Positions 41,799-49,784 of a stretch of DNA of 64,000 nucleotides are shown piece by piece. Each line of letters begins with the position of its first letter. The first letter of the stretch is position 1. Both the position numbers and the translations under genes were made by a program. This DNA is from Bacillota bacterium. GTDB taxonomy: Bacteria > Bacillota > Ch66 > Ch109. The stretch lies in contig JABLWZ010000010.1 in the NCBI GenBank assembly GCA_013178275.1, positions 1 through 64,000 of the forward strand. The letters run 5' to 3'. Below the pieces are notes generated by a model, which did no database searches, was not told where the DNA came from, and saw nothing but the letters and a program-made list of their open reading frames with translations.

Positions 41799-43142
41799 TT
41801 ACTCGCCCAACCGCCGCTGGACGAAGTTGGTGTTTACCTCCCCCTGGATGAAGAAGGCGTTGCTCAGGACCCGCAGGTGGAACGGGATGGTGGTCTTGAC
41901 CCCGTCCACGACCATCTCCTTCAAGGACCGTTTCATGCGGTTGATGGCCTCCGGTCGGGTGCGGGCGTGCACTATCACCTTGGCGATCATCGAGTCGTAG
42001 TGAAACGGTATGTTGTAGCCGGGGCAGGCAACGCTGTCCACCCTCACCCCCGGCCCTCCCGGGGCCAGATAATTCTTCAGCGAGCCGGGCGAGGGGCGGA
42101 AGTCGTGGTCCGGGTCCTCCGCGTTGATGCGGCACTCCATGGCGCAGCCGACCCAGCTGATATCCTCCTGCTTCAGTTCCAGGCGTTCCCCGGCCGCCAG
42201 CCTTATCTGTTCCCGCACCAGGTCTATCCCGGTGACGAACTCGGTGATCCCGTGTTCCACCTGGATGCGGGGATTGATCTCGATGAAGTAGAAGTTGCCG
42301 GTTTTATCCATCAGGTACTCCACCGTAGCCGCGCTTCTCAGATTTATCGCCTTGCCCAGCTTTACCGAAAGCTCCCCGATCTCCTGGCGCATCTCACTGG
42401 TCAGCACCGGGCAGGGTGCCTCCTCGATCAGCTTCTGGTGGCGTCTCTGCACCGAGCAGTCGCGCTCGCCCAGGTGGATCACCTGCCCGAAGCTGTCGGC
42501 CAGCAGCTGAAACTCGATGTGCCTCGGCTCCTCGATGTACTTCTCCAGGTAAACGTCTTTACGTCCGAAGGCGTTTTCCGCCTCGGTCTGCGCTCGGGCC
42601 ACGATGTCCATGATCTCCTCGGAGGTGTGCACCACCCGCATCCCCCGCCCGCCGCCGCCCGCCGAGGCCTTGATGATGACCGGCAGACCCAGCTGTTTGA
42701 CGGCCTCCTTGACCTGGTACTCGTCGACCAGCGGAAACTCGGTGCCGGGGATGACCGGTACCCCCACCTGGCTCGCGATATGACGGGCCTCTATCTTGTT
42801 GCCCGCCAGTTCGATGGTGCGGGAGGTGGGGCCGATAAAGGTTATCCCATAGGTGGTGCACATCTTGGCGAAGTAAGCGTTTTCGGCCAGAAATCCGTAC
42901 CCGGGGTGGATCGCCTCCGACGCGGTAACCTTGGCCGCGCTGATCAGGGCCGGGATGTTCAGATAACTGCGGGCTGGGACGGCCGGCCCGATGCATACCG
43001 CCTCATCGGCCATGTGGACGTGCAGCGATTCCCGGTCCGCCTCCGAGTATACCGCGACGGTGGAAATGTCCAGCTCGTGGCAGGCGCGGATGATCCTGAC
43101 CGCGATCTCCCCCCGGTTGGCCACCAGAACCTTTCTAAACAC
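41799..43142 (-). CDS. Biotin carboxylase subunit (AccC/PycA type)
   Basis: A 447-aa ATP-grasp enzyme that carboxylates biotin on the carrier protein. Motifs: [48 protein letters not shown] (ATP loop), [18 protein letters not shown] and [10 protein letters not shown] with the catalytic Glu/Arg. It overlaps the carboxyltransferase-BCCP fusion by 8 bp, so the two certainly form one enzyme. The substrate identity depends on the unusual partner, so I avoid naming it acetyl-CoA or pyruvate carboxylase. Confidence 0.93.
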   Translation of the reverse strand: MFRKVLVANRGEIAVRIIRACHELDISTVAVYSEADRESLHVHMADEAVCIGPAVPARSYLNIPALISAAKVTASEAIHPGYGFLAENAYFAKMCTTYGITFIGPTSRTIELAGNKIEARHIASQVGVPVIPGTEFPLVDEYQVKEAVKQLGLPVIIKASAGGGGRGMRVVHTSEEIMDIVARAQTEAENAFGRKDVYLEKYIEEPRHIEFQLLADSFGQVIHLGERDCSVQRRHQKLIEEAPCPVLTSEMRQEIGELSVKLGKAINLRSAATVEYLMDKTGNFYFIEINPRIQVEHGITEFVTGIDLVREQIRLAAGERLELKQEDISWVGCAMECRINAEDPDHDFRPSPGSLKNYLAPGGPGVRVDSVACPGYNIPFHYDSMIAKVIVHARTRPEAINRMKRSLKEMVVDGVKTTIPFHLRVLSNAFFIQGEVNTNFVQRRLGE

Positions 43143-45042
43143 CGGGCGACACCCCCTGGGCCAGCAGCATGATGGTCTGCCCGTACTCCACCGGCTTGCC
43201 GTTTTCGGCCAGTATCTCTACCACTATCCCCTCTGCCTCGGCTTCCACCTCGTTCATCACCTTCATGGCCTCGACTATGCAGAGGGCGTCTCCGGGCGAC
43301 ACCCGGGTCCCCACCTCCACGAAGGGAGGGCTCCCGGGAGCCTGGGAACGGTAGAACCTCCCTACTATCGGGGCTATGACCGGGATCAGCTTGCCGCTCT
43401 TCTTGAAGTCGGGCAACGGCTGGGGGTCGGACGCCTTCCCCCCGGCCGTCGGGATCGCGTCCCTGGATTCCAGGGTTCCCGATTCAGCCGGTTCTCCCGT
43501 CTTCCTCTCCCCTGTCGATCGCTTGATCTGGACCTTGAAGTCCCCGTTCTCCAGTGAAATCTCGGTAATCCCGCTTCCGTCCAGGTATCCTATCAATTCC
43601 TTTAAGTCGCTGATCTTCACCTCGGTTTCCTCCTCCAAGTCCGATTCTGTTATTCGTCCCGCCGCCGGCGGCACTTTGGTCTCGTCCAATCCTTCCGTTT
43701 CACGCTGGTCCGAACCCACCCGGGGCCCGAACAGCCGGTGCGCCAGTTCGGGGAACAGTGAGTAGGTCAGGATGTCCTCCTCGCGGTCGCTTATCCCCTT
43801 CAGCTCATCCCTCACCCGGTCCCACCGGTAGGCCAGGTAGTCGACCGGCCTCCCCTTCAGGGCGGGCACGGTTCCCACCAGTTCTTTTATAAAACCCGGG
43901 TCCACCGGCCCCGGGGGCCGGCCGTAAAGACCGCGCAGGTAGTTCTTTATCGCGTCGGAGGCCCGGTGATACCTCTCCCCGGATTTCAGGTTGATGACCG
44001 CCTGGTCCGCCACCATCCTGCCGATAAAGTCGGTCAGGTGCGGGTACCCCAGGTCGGCCCTGACCCGGGCCATCTCTTCCAGCACCGAGGGCAGCCCGCC
44101 CTCTATCCCTTCGGTCGGGAGCTGTTCCTCGACCACGCTGAGTATCCACCCCGGGACCTGGTGCTCGAACGCGCGCAGGTTGTCCACCGAGGTGATTCCA
44201 CGCGGGAAACCTTTCCGCTCTCGGACCTCTTCGATAAAGTCGGTGATGGCGAGCAGGGACGACTCTTCCAGTCTGGTGTCGTATCCACCCTCGTGCAGGC
44301 AGTACACCAGGCTCTCCACCGGGGGAAGCGAGATGCCGAATGAGGTGGGAGCCGAGGCGGCGTCTATAAAGTCCACTCCCGCTTCGGCGGCGCTGAGGTA
44401 GATACCGATGGCCATCCCTCCGTTGTAATGCGCGTGAAGGTCGACCGGTACGCCCACCTTGGCCTTGACCGCCTTGACCAGGGAAGCGACCGAGGACTGG
44501 TTGAGGGACCCCGCCGCGTCCATGATGCAGATGGAATCCACACCCAGCTTGACGAACTGCCGGGCCTGGCTCACGAAATAGTCCTCGTTGTGGACCGGGC
44601 TGCGGGTGTAGCTGATGGAGGCCTGCGCGTGGCCGCCCGCCTTCTTGACCAGCCTGATGGGAAGTTCGAGGTTCCGCCAGTCGTTTAACGGGTCGAACAG
44701 GCGGAAGATGGTCACCCCGTAATCGTAGGTCTTGCAGATAAACCGCTCCACGATGTCTAGCGGGTTCGGCTCGCTGCCGACCAGGTACATGCCCTTGATG
44801 GTGGCCTGGAGCGGGGTGTTTCTTATCCCCTCGCGGTAAGCCCTCAGTACCTCCCAGGGGTCGCGGCGCAGGTGCCGCAGGGAAGCGGCGAAGACATCGC
44901 CCCCCCAGACCTCGATCGAGTGGTACCCCGCTGCATCGATCTTTCCTAGTATCGGTGCCACGTCTTCGGGCGCCAGTTTGCCCTGCCAGAGCGACTGCTG
45001 AGCGTCCCGCAGGGTGCTGTCGACTATCCCTATTCCTTTCAT
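43135..45042 (-). CDS. Atypical carboxyltransferase (OadA/PycB-like) fused to an AccB-type biotin carrier domain
   Basis: A 635-aa protein. Residues 1 to about 470 are a DRE-TIM carboxyltransferase of the pyruvate carboxylase B/oxaloacetate decarboxylase alpha type. Asp13 in TLRDAQQSL and His203/His205 in DLHAHYNGG keep metal ligands, but the normally carbamylated Lys (usual ICIKDMAG) is Met174 in ICIMDAAG. The usual RDAHQSL is RDAQQSL, and the LLRGQN segment is altered. From about 490 there is an AccB-type N-terminal segment ([19 protein letters not shown]), a linker and a biotinyl domain with the biotin Lys in [10 protein letters not shown]. The start is the second ATG (45042), spaced 9 bases from AAGGAG. 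The substrate is uncertain. Confidence 0.85.
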   Translation of the reverse strand: MKGIGIVDSTLRDAQQSLWQGKLAPEDVAPILGKIDAAGYHSIEVWGGDVFAASLRHLRRDPWEVLRAYREGIRNTPLQATIKGMYLVGSEPNPLDIVERFICKTYDYGVTIFRLFDPLNDWRNLELPIRLVKKAGGHAQASISYTRSPVHNEDYFVSQARQFVKLGVDSICIMDAAGSLNQSSVASLVKAVKAKVGVPVDLHAHYNGGMAIGIYLSAAEAGVDFIDAASAPTSFGISLPPVESLVYCLHEGGYDTRLEESSLLAITDFIEEVRERKGFPRGITSVDNLRAFEHQVPGWILSVVEEQLPTEGIEGGLPSVLEEMARVRADLGYPHLTDFIGRMVADQAVINLKSGERYHRASDAIKNYLRGLYGRPPGPVDPGFIKELVGTVPALKGRPVDYLAYRWDRVRDELKGISDREEDILTYSLFPELAHRLFGPRVGSDQRETEGLDETKVPPAAGRITESDLEEETEVKISDLKELIGYLDGSGITEISLENGDFKVQIKRSTGERKTGEPAESGTLESRDAIPTAGGKASDPQPLPDFKKSGKLIPVIAPIVGRFYRSQAPGSPPFVEVGTRVSPGDALCIVEAMKVMNEVEAEAEGIVVEILAENGKPVEYGQTIMLLAQGVSPGV

Positions 45043-45262
45043 ACAGTGCATCTCCTTGAATGCAGCAACTGGAAATTACTGCATTATTTTAGGCTTTCAG
45101 GCCTTTTTCTATACGACGTAACGTCTTTAAATAAAATATCAAAATTATACCGGGATGTATATGACTTATTCGGGTTCAGCCCTGTATACTTCTTGGCTTC
45201 GCACCTTGTATCCCCCGATCAGTACCGCGGGTTGGCCGGATCAGCGTACAGTTCTCAGGAAA

Positions 45263-45300
45263 CACAAAAAACCTGGTCTCCCGTACGGGAGACCAGGCCA
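45263..45300 (-). terminator. Intrinsic terminator of the first 51-aa Cys-rich protein gene
   Basis: A perfect palindrome CCTGGTCTCCCGTACGGGAG...CCAGG, followed on the minus strand by TTTTTTGTG, 35 bases after the stop at 45335. Confidence 0.9.
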
Positions 45301-45334
45301 CAGTCAAAAAGCTTCAACCGGCGGCGTCTTCGGT

Positions 45335-45490
45335 TTACTTCTTCTCCATCAGTTGTTCCACCATCTTCTTCAGGTCCTGGATGTGGCTTTCCAGCGTCTC
45401 CACCTTCTTTACCGCTTGGCTGGGGGCGCAGTTTCCATACTGGGCGCATTCACCGCAGGGATCGGAGTAGGCGATCGGGCAACCGGTCAT
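45335..45490 (-). CDS. 51-aa Cys-rich/coiled-coil small protein (paralogue 1)
   Basis: Reads MTGCPIAYSDPCGECAQYGN then CAPSQAVKKVETLESHIQDL and KKMVEQLMEKK. Four Cys are arranged C-x7-C-x2-C-x5-C in the first 21 residues, suitable for zinc or an iron-sulfur cluster; the last 27 residues form an amphipathic helix with heptad-like Val/Leu/Ile spacing. I recognise no named family. AAAGGAGGG precedes the ATG and a strong terminator follows, so it is an independent transcription unit. A paralogue lies 560 bp upstream. Confidence 0.85.
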   Translation of the reverse strand: MTGCPIAYSDPCGECAQYGNCAPSQAVKKVETLESHIQDLKKMVEQLMEKK

Positions 45491-45533
45491 CGGAATCCCT
45501 CCTTTCCAGAGTTCTACCTGCCAGATCCATATT

Positions 45534-45592
45534 CTAAAACTTGGCTGCTGCCAAGACTTTGGCGAAGGTGACAGCCTCAGCCGCGCTTACCT
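45534..45592. repeat. Dispersed repeat family 2, partial copy
   Basis: AAAACTTGGCTGCTGCCAAG, then CTTTGGCGAAGGTGACAGCC. Similar to 62852-62900, where the order is AAAAACTCGGCTGTCGCCAAG and TCTGGCGAAGGCGAAAGCC. Confidence 0.55.
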
Positions 45593-45621
45593 TACCGGGA
45601 ATCCCTTTTTTTACCTCTGGA

Positions 45622-45713
45622 TAACAAAAAACGCCCACCTGCCGGTATACGACAAACCGGCTGTGGGCATCGTTGCCTACTTGAGTGCCAGCGCTGGCAC
45701 CGTATTATTTTCC
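45622..45713 (-). ncRNA. Candidate small RNA of about 90 nt (orphan promoter-terminator unit)
   Basis: A promoter at 45749-45720 (TTGAAG, 18 bases, TATAAT on the minus strand) is followed by a perfect 14-base palindrome TGCCAGCGCTGGCA (45699-45686). After it comes a strong two-part hairpin GCCCACAGCCGGT...ACCGGCAGGTGGGC (45668-45633) ending in TTTTTTG. No ORF of any size with a ribosome binding site lies between. I could not match it to a known riboswitch class by eye. Confidence 0.5.
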
Positions 45714-45719
45714 AATATT

Positions 45720-45749
45720 ATTATAACCCGTCGAAAAGCCGTCCTTCAA
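45720..45749 (-). promoter_or_regulatory. Sigma-A-like promoter of the candidate small RNA
   Basis: Minus strand TTGAAG (45749-45744), 18-base spacer, TATAAT (45725-45720). Confidence 0.55.
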
Positions 45750-45810
45750 CCGGCCGAGGCTCATAATACTTTATAATTGCACTCCAGAGTAATGATCTCA
45801 GAGCGGTATA

Positions 45811-45846
45811 ATAAAAATGGATTCCCGCGGGGAATCCATTTTTGCG
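45811..45846 (-). terminator. Intrinsic terminator of the second 51-aa Cys-rich protein gene
   Basis: Minus strand AAAAATGGATTCCCC-GCGGGAATCCATTTTTATT: an 11-bp stem and T run, 50 bases after the stop at 45896. Confidence 0.9.
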
Positions 45847-45895
45847 AGGGGGAAACCATCACTGCCGAGGGGGCGGCAGGCTATGGCCGGTTTAC

Positions 45896-46051
45896 CTATT
45901 TCTTCTCCAGCATCTGCTCCACCAGTTTCTTCAGGTCCTGGATATGTCCCTCCAGGGCTTCTACCTTCTGCACGGCCTGGCTGGGGGCGCATTTTCCGTA
46001 CTGAGCGCACTGACCGCACGGATCGGTGTAGGAGATCGGGCACCCATTCAT
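45896..46051 (-). CDS. 51-aa Cys-rich/coiled-coil small protein (paralogue 2)
   Basis: Reads MNGCPISYTDPCGQCAQYGK then CAPSQAVQKVEALEGHIQDL and KKLVEQMLEKK. About three quarters of positions match paralogue 1, and all four Cys (C-x7-C-x2-C-x5-C) and the CAPSQAV hinge are kept. AAGGGAGGT lies upstream; an additional ATG directly before (46054) could be the start. It has its own terminator. Conservation across the duplicated pair, including third-position differences, indicates selection on the protein. Confidence 0.85.
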   Translation of the reverse strand: MNGCPISYTDPCGQCAQYGKCAPSQAVQKVEALEGHIQDLKKLVEQMLEKK

Positions 46052-46283
46052 CATTAAGACCTCCCTTCTTATCATCGTCTTATGATAGCAAAAACCACTA
46101 ACCGATTGACTACCCCTTTATTATAACAGATAAACATTATGCATTATAATGTATAATGTTTATTTTTAAACTGCCATCCATCTTTTCTTTACCATGGATA
46201 CCGCACGGTTAACAAACCGGTCCGCCAGCGGGTATAATTGTATCAACCGCTGGAGCGGAGGGATTTTTCAGGAGGTGGAGGCA

Positions 46284-47075
46284 GTGGCGGGCGAGCTGCG
46301 GATAGGTACATCTGGTTACAGCTACGAAGACTGGCGCGGCTGCTTCTACCCCGTCAAGCTGGCCAAGAAGGACATGCTGGCGTATTACGCCCAGGAGTTT
46401 TCCTTCACCGAGATCAACTCGACCTACTACCAGCTCCCGGGGCTGAAGATGATGGAGGGGCTGGCCCAAAAGACCCCCGGAGGATTCGTATTCACCGTCA
46501 AGGCCTACCAGTCGCTGACCCACGGCCGGACGGACACCGTCGAGGAGGACGCCCGGAAGTTCATCTACTCCCTGGCCCCCCTGCGCGAGGCGGGGAAACT
46601 CGGAGCGGTCCTGCTGCAGTTCCCCTACTCCTTTCACAACCGGGAGGAGAACCGGACCTACCTGGCTCGGCTGAAGGATATCCTGCGGGACGCACCCACT
46701 ATCGTGGAGTTTCGCAACCAGGGTTGGGACCGGCCGGCGGTCCTGGACTTCCTGAAGCAGCTGCAGATAGGGTACACCTGCGTCGACGAGCCGCAGCTCA
46801 AGGGGCTGGTCAAACCGTGCGCGGTCTCCACCTGGCCGCTGTCCTACGTCCGTTTTCACGGGCGCAACGCCGCCAAGTGGTGGCAGCCCGAACAGTCTTT
46901 CGAGCGGTACGACTATACCTACTCCCCGGCAGAACTGGAGGAGTGGGTGCCGGGGATCGAGAAGCTCAGGGAAGAATCCGCGAAGGTGTTCGTGGCCTTC
47001 AACAACCACTACCGGGCCCAGGCGGTCCTGGGTGCCCGCATGCTACGGGACCTGCTGCAGAAGATCGAAGGTTGA
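46284..47075 (+). CDS. DUF72-family protein
   Basis: A 263-aa TIM-barrel-like protein. RIGTSGYSYEDWRGCFYP at the N-terminus, EINSTYYQLPG, GGFVFTVKAYQSLTHGR and VEFRNQGWDRPAVLDFL are the DUF72 signature. The biochemical role of the family is not established. GTG at 46284 is used because AGGAGGTGG lies 8 bases before it; a longer reading to 46194 is not conserved. It is preceded by the divergent Cys-rich gene and is monocistronic. Confidence 0.9.
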   Translation: MAGELRIGTSGYSYEDWRGCFYPVKLAKKDMLAYYAQEFSFTEINSTYYQLPGLKMMEGLAQKTPGGFVFTVKAYQSLTHGRTDTVEEDARKFIYSLAPLREAGKLGAVLLQFPYSFHNREENRTYLARLKDILRDAPTIVEFRNQGWDRPAVLDFLKQLQIGYTCVDEPQLKGLVKPCAVSTWPLSYVRFHGRNAAKWWQPEQSFERYDYTYSPAELEEWVPGIEKLREESAKVFVAFNNHYRAQAVLGARMLRDLLQKIEG

Positions 47076-47253
47076 CTCCACACGACCCGCCTTTATTCAC
47101 ATCAGCCTCAAAATGTATGTGACCATCGACACCGGAGGCGCAATTAATTTTAAAATTCATATACTTGTATAATAAAATTTGCCATTGTATAATATCCCTA
47201 TATTTTACAGTTATTTCAAGCATTTTCCACACTAATTAGCAGGAGGAATAAAC

Positions 47254-48108
47254 ATGGCTGAGATTGAAACCGGAAACTTTCTATCGGACGACGAGATTTT
47301 GGACGTGCTTACGATGATGGCCCCAGTGCTGCAGAAGATGTTTCCTCTGGACACCATGGTGCAGATAAGTGATACTGAAAAATTTTTAGCCTACATGCCG
47401 GGCCGGGAGGTTATTATACCCGGCGACGTGGTGGGGACGAAGGTTCCCCCGAACAATCCGATATATCAGGCGATGCAGTCCCAGGGGTATGTCTCGTTTG
47501 AGGTCCCGAGAGAAGATGTGGGCATCAGCTTCAAGGCCTGCGCTATGCCGGTAAAGAATAAAGATGGCCAGATTATCGGGGGCCTGGGGATGGGATTCAG
47601 TCTAAGGAGCCAGAACGTCCTTTTGGAAGCCGCTCAAAATATAGCCGCGTCAGCCCAGGCGATATCGGCCACCACCGAAGAGATGGCGTCTTCGGCGAGT
47701 ATTCTGGCGAATACGGTTGAACACCTGATGAGCATACAGAACAGCATCAACGATCATCTGGGCAATACCGACGAGATACTGGGCATGATCAAGTCCATCG
47801 CGGACAGTTCTAAGATGCTGGGAATCAACGCCGCTATCGAGGCGGCGCATGCGGGAGAACATGGGCGGGGGTTTTCGGTGGTGGCGGAAGAGATCCGCAA
47901 GATGGGTGATGACAGCCTCAATTCAGTAAAAAAGATCAGGAACATGCTGGAGGCGATCAAAGAAAACCTGTCCTTAATGACGGATAAAATCATGGAGACA
48001 GCGAAATCCAGCCAGAACCAGGCGGCTATTTCAGAAGAAATATCCGCAACCGTCCAGGATTTTGCCAAAACCGTCAACCAGATCGAGGAGATCTCACGTA
48101 TACTTTAG
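47254..48108 (+). CDS. Soluble methyl-accepting chemotaxis-like signalling protein
   Basis: A 284-aa protein without membrane helices. Residues 1 to about 125 form a PAS/Cache-like cytoplasmic sensor module (IPGDVVGTKVPPNNPIYQAM, then AMPVKNKDGQIIGGLGMGFS). The rest is a short MCP signalling domain with the hairpin tip SSKMLGINAAIEAAHAGEHG followed by RGFSVVAEEIRKM. It is shorter than usual receptors and lacks HAMP, so it may signal to a diguanylate cyclase or kinase instead of flagella. AGGAGG lies 9 bases before the ATG, and a terminator follows at 48134. Confidence 0.88.
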   Translation: MAEIETGNFLSDDEILDVLTMMAPVLQKMFPLDTMVQISDTEKFLAYMPGREVIIPGDVVGTKVPPNNPIYQAMQSQGYVSFEVPREDVGISFKACAMPVKNKDGQIIGGLGMGFSLRSQNVLLEAAQNIAASAQAISATTEEMASSASILANTVEHLMSIQNSINDHLGNTDEILGMIKSIADSSKMLGINAAIEAAHAGEHGRGFSVVAEEIRKMGDDSLNSVKKIRNMLEAIKENLSLMTDKIMETAKSSQNQAAISEEISATVQDFAKTVNQIEEISRIL

Positions 48109-48131
48109 CCCTCGCTAAAAATGGGAGTATG

Positions 48132-48166
48132 TCAAGGGACTGTCACTGGGGGGACAGTCCCTTGAA
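48132..48166 (+). terminator. Hairpin terminator after the chemoreceptor-like gene
   Basis: AAGGGACTGTC-ACTGGGG-GGACAGTCCCTT, an 11-bp stem followed by GAATATT. The T run is weak. Confidence 0.65.
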
Positions 48167-48346
48167 TATTCCCGGCGGCATATGGCCTCCGGTTTGGTAT
48201 ATAATATGAATTTTATGGAAAAAAAGGTAATAATATTAATTTTATTTGCTATAATTATAACGAGGCTTTGATTAGGGAATAGGGAAAGGAACCGATGTTT
48301 TCAGTTAAAGGCAATGAGCGGATAAAGTTTTAAAGGAGGAAGAAGC

Positions 48347-49099
48347 ATGACCTATCAAAACATTCAGTACGAAACCGCCGAAGGTATTGCCTGGATCACT
48401 TTAAACCGGCAGGAAAGGTTAAACTCCTTGAGTCCCGAGATGATGGACGAATGGATCGACGCGATCGAGACCGCCGGCAGGGATGAAGCGGTCCGCGTCG
48501 TGGTGGTGACCGGGGCTGGCCGGGCTTTCTGCACTGGTTTGGACCTAAAATCGCTGGGAGAGACCAAAATAGAAAATGGTGAGGTGGGAGGCGAGAGAGA
48601 CGCCGCCGGCACAGGTGTCACCGCAGCGATTCAGAACTGTCCGAAGCCGGTGATCGCGATGGTCAACGGGTACGTTTTCACCGGGGCTCTGGAAATCTTA
48701 TTCGGATTCGATATAGTAATAGCTTCGGAGGAAGCTAAATTTGCCGATACCCATGCCAAGTGGGGTCTCAGGCCGACCTGGGGGCTGACTCAGCGTATGC
48801 CCAGAATACTGGGGGTGAACAAGGCAAAAGAGTTATCTTTTACGTGTCGGATGTTTTCAGCGGAAGAGGCCCGGGAATATGGCCTGGTTAACCATGTCGT
48901 GCCGGCTGACAGGTTAAGGGAGGAAACCATAGCCCTGAGCAACCAGATTATACCCAACAGCGCGGAGGCGATAGCGGCGATCAAGGATCTCTACAACAAA
49001 GGGATGCAGATGACGCTGCAGGACGGCCTTAATTATGAGCGGGACACTCATTATCTGATTTCAGACACCAAAGCAAGGCTGTTTGGATTTAATAAATAG
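48347..49099 (+). CDS. Enoyl-CoA hydratase/isomerase-family protein with altered catalytic pair
   Basis: A 250-aa crotonase. The oxyanion-hole and active-site region reads GYVFTGALEILFGFDIV, keeping the first Glu, but the second catalytic Glu position (usual FGQPEINLG) is FADTHAKWGL, so ordinary hydration is doubtful; isomerase, decarboxylase or hydrolase chemistry is possible. GGAFCTGLD-like CoA contact appears as GAGRAFCTGLDLKSLG. GGAGG lies 9 bases before the ATG. It is alone on the + strand, next to the convergent catabolic cluster. Confidence 0.88.
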   Translation: MTYQNIQYETAEGIAWITLNRQERLNSLSPEMMDEWIDAIETAGRDEAVRVVVVTGAGRAFCTGLDLKSLGETKIENGEVGGERDAAGTGVTAAIQNCPKPVIAMVNGYVFTGALEILFGFDIVIASEEAKFADTHAKWGLRPTWGLTQRMPRILGVNKAKELSFTCRMFSAEEAREYGLVNHVVPADRLREETIALSNQIIPNSAEAIAAIKDLYNKGMQMTLQDGLNYERDTHYLISDTKARLFGFNK

Positions 49100-49169
49100 A
49101 CAGCTTAAACCGTTTTGGGAAAAATCCAGGTTTTCAATAAGAAAAACCGCGAAACCATGTCAGGGTAAA

Positions 49170-49193
49170 ATGCCGCCCCATCTAAGGGGCGGC
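49170..49193 (+). terminator. Intrinsic terminator after the + strand crotonase gene
   Basis: TGCCGCCCC-ATCTA-GGGGCGGCA followed by TCTTC. Confidence 0.7.
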
Positions 49194-49244
49194 ATCTTCA
49201 GCCTCTGCCACCTATCACCCTTGTTCATATTCTGCCTGATAATG

Positions 49245-49283
49245 AAAAAAAGGACTGCTTTAATCCTCTTAATAAAGCAGTCT
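49245..49283 (-). terminator. Intrinsic terminator at the end of the large catabolic operon
   Basis: Minus strand GACTGCTTTA-TTAAGAGGAT-TAAAGCAGTC followed by a run of seven T. It lies 60 bases after the MaoC stop. Confidence 0.85.
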
Positions 49284-49342
49284 ATGGAGGGGGGGAGGGG
49301 TTATCGTTAAATTTGAAATTTTAAAGCTTACTGGCCACAGGT

Positions 49343-49765
49343 TTACATTAAGATAAAATCCATGCCTTCGCCGATTATAACCAGTTCTCCCTTTTGGTTG
49401 ACGCACTTGGTTTCCAGCCTGATCATGTGTTTTGCCTCGACCTTTTCTATGACCGTCGCGGTGGCGGTGATCGTATCGCCGATAAAAACCGGCTTGATAA
49501 ACTTTACGCTCTGGCTAGCATAGACGTTGCCTAATGCAACCATGGTAACCACCGTTGATATCAGACCCTGGACCAGGACTCCCGGGACCAGGACATCGCC
49601 GAATCTGGTTCCCTTGCTGTATTCCTTGTCAATGTGCATCGGATTCATGTCACCGGTAAGGCCTACCCAGATGATCACGTCGGTTTCCGTCATGGTTTTG
49701 CTGAAGCTCTGACTGTCGCCAACCTTTAGATCTTCCCATTTCTTGATCTTTGAACCGTAATCCAT
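49343..49765 (-). CDS. MaoC-family (R)-specific enoyl-CoA hydratase-like protein
   Basis: A 140-aa single hot-dog domain. ITWxG-like VIIWVGLTGDMNPMHIDKEY carries the catalytic Asp/His dyad (D-x4-H), and FGDVLVPGVLVQGLIS follows, as in PhaJ/MaoC hydratases. It would hydrate a trans-enoyl-CoA to the (R)-3-hydroxyacyl-CoA. ATG at 49765 is used; an extension to 49849 lies over the acyl-CoA dehydrogenase end. It is last gene of the catabolic cluster, 19 bp after the dehydrogenase. Confidence 0.88.
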   Translation of the reverse strand: MDYGSKIKKWEDLKVGDSQSFSKTMTETDVIIWVGLTGDMNPMHIDKEYSKGTRFGDVLVPGVLVQGLISTVVTMVALGNVYASQSVKFIKPVFIGDTITATATVIEKVEAKHMIRLETKCVNQKGELVIIGEGMDFILM

Positions 49766-49784
49766 GTCCAAAGCCCCCAAATCA

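Noticed and set aside
41649..43172. Long + strand frame opposite the biotin carboxylase gene
   Set aside because: Antisense shadow; the biotin carboxylase motifs are unambiguous.
45622..45713. Known riboswitch class (c-di-GMP, ZTP, fluoride, guanidine, NiCo) for the orphan RNA unit
   Set aside because: None of the consensus cores I know could be matched, and no regulated ORF follows the terminator.
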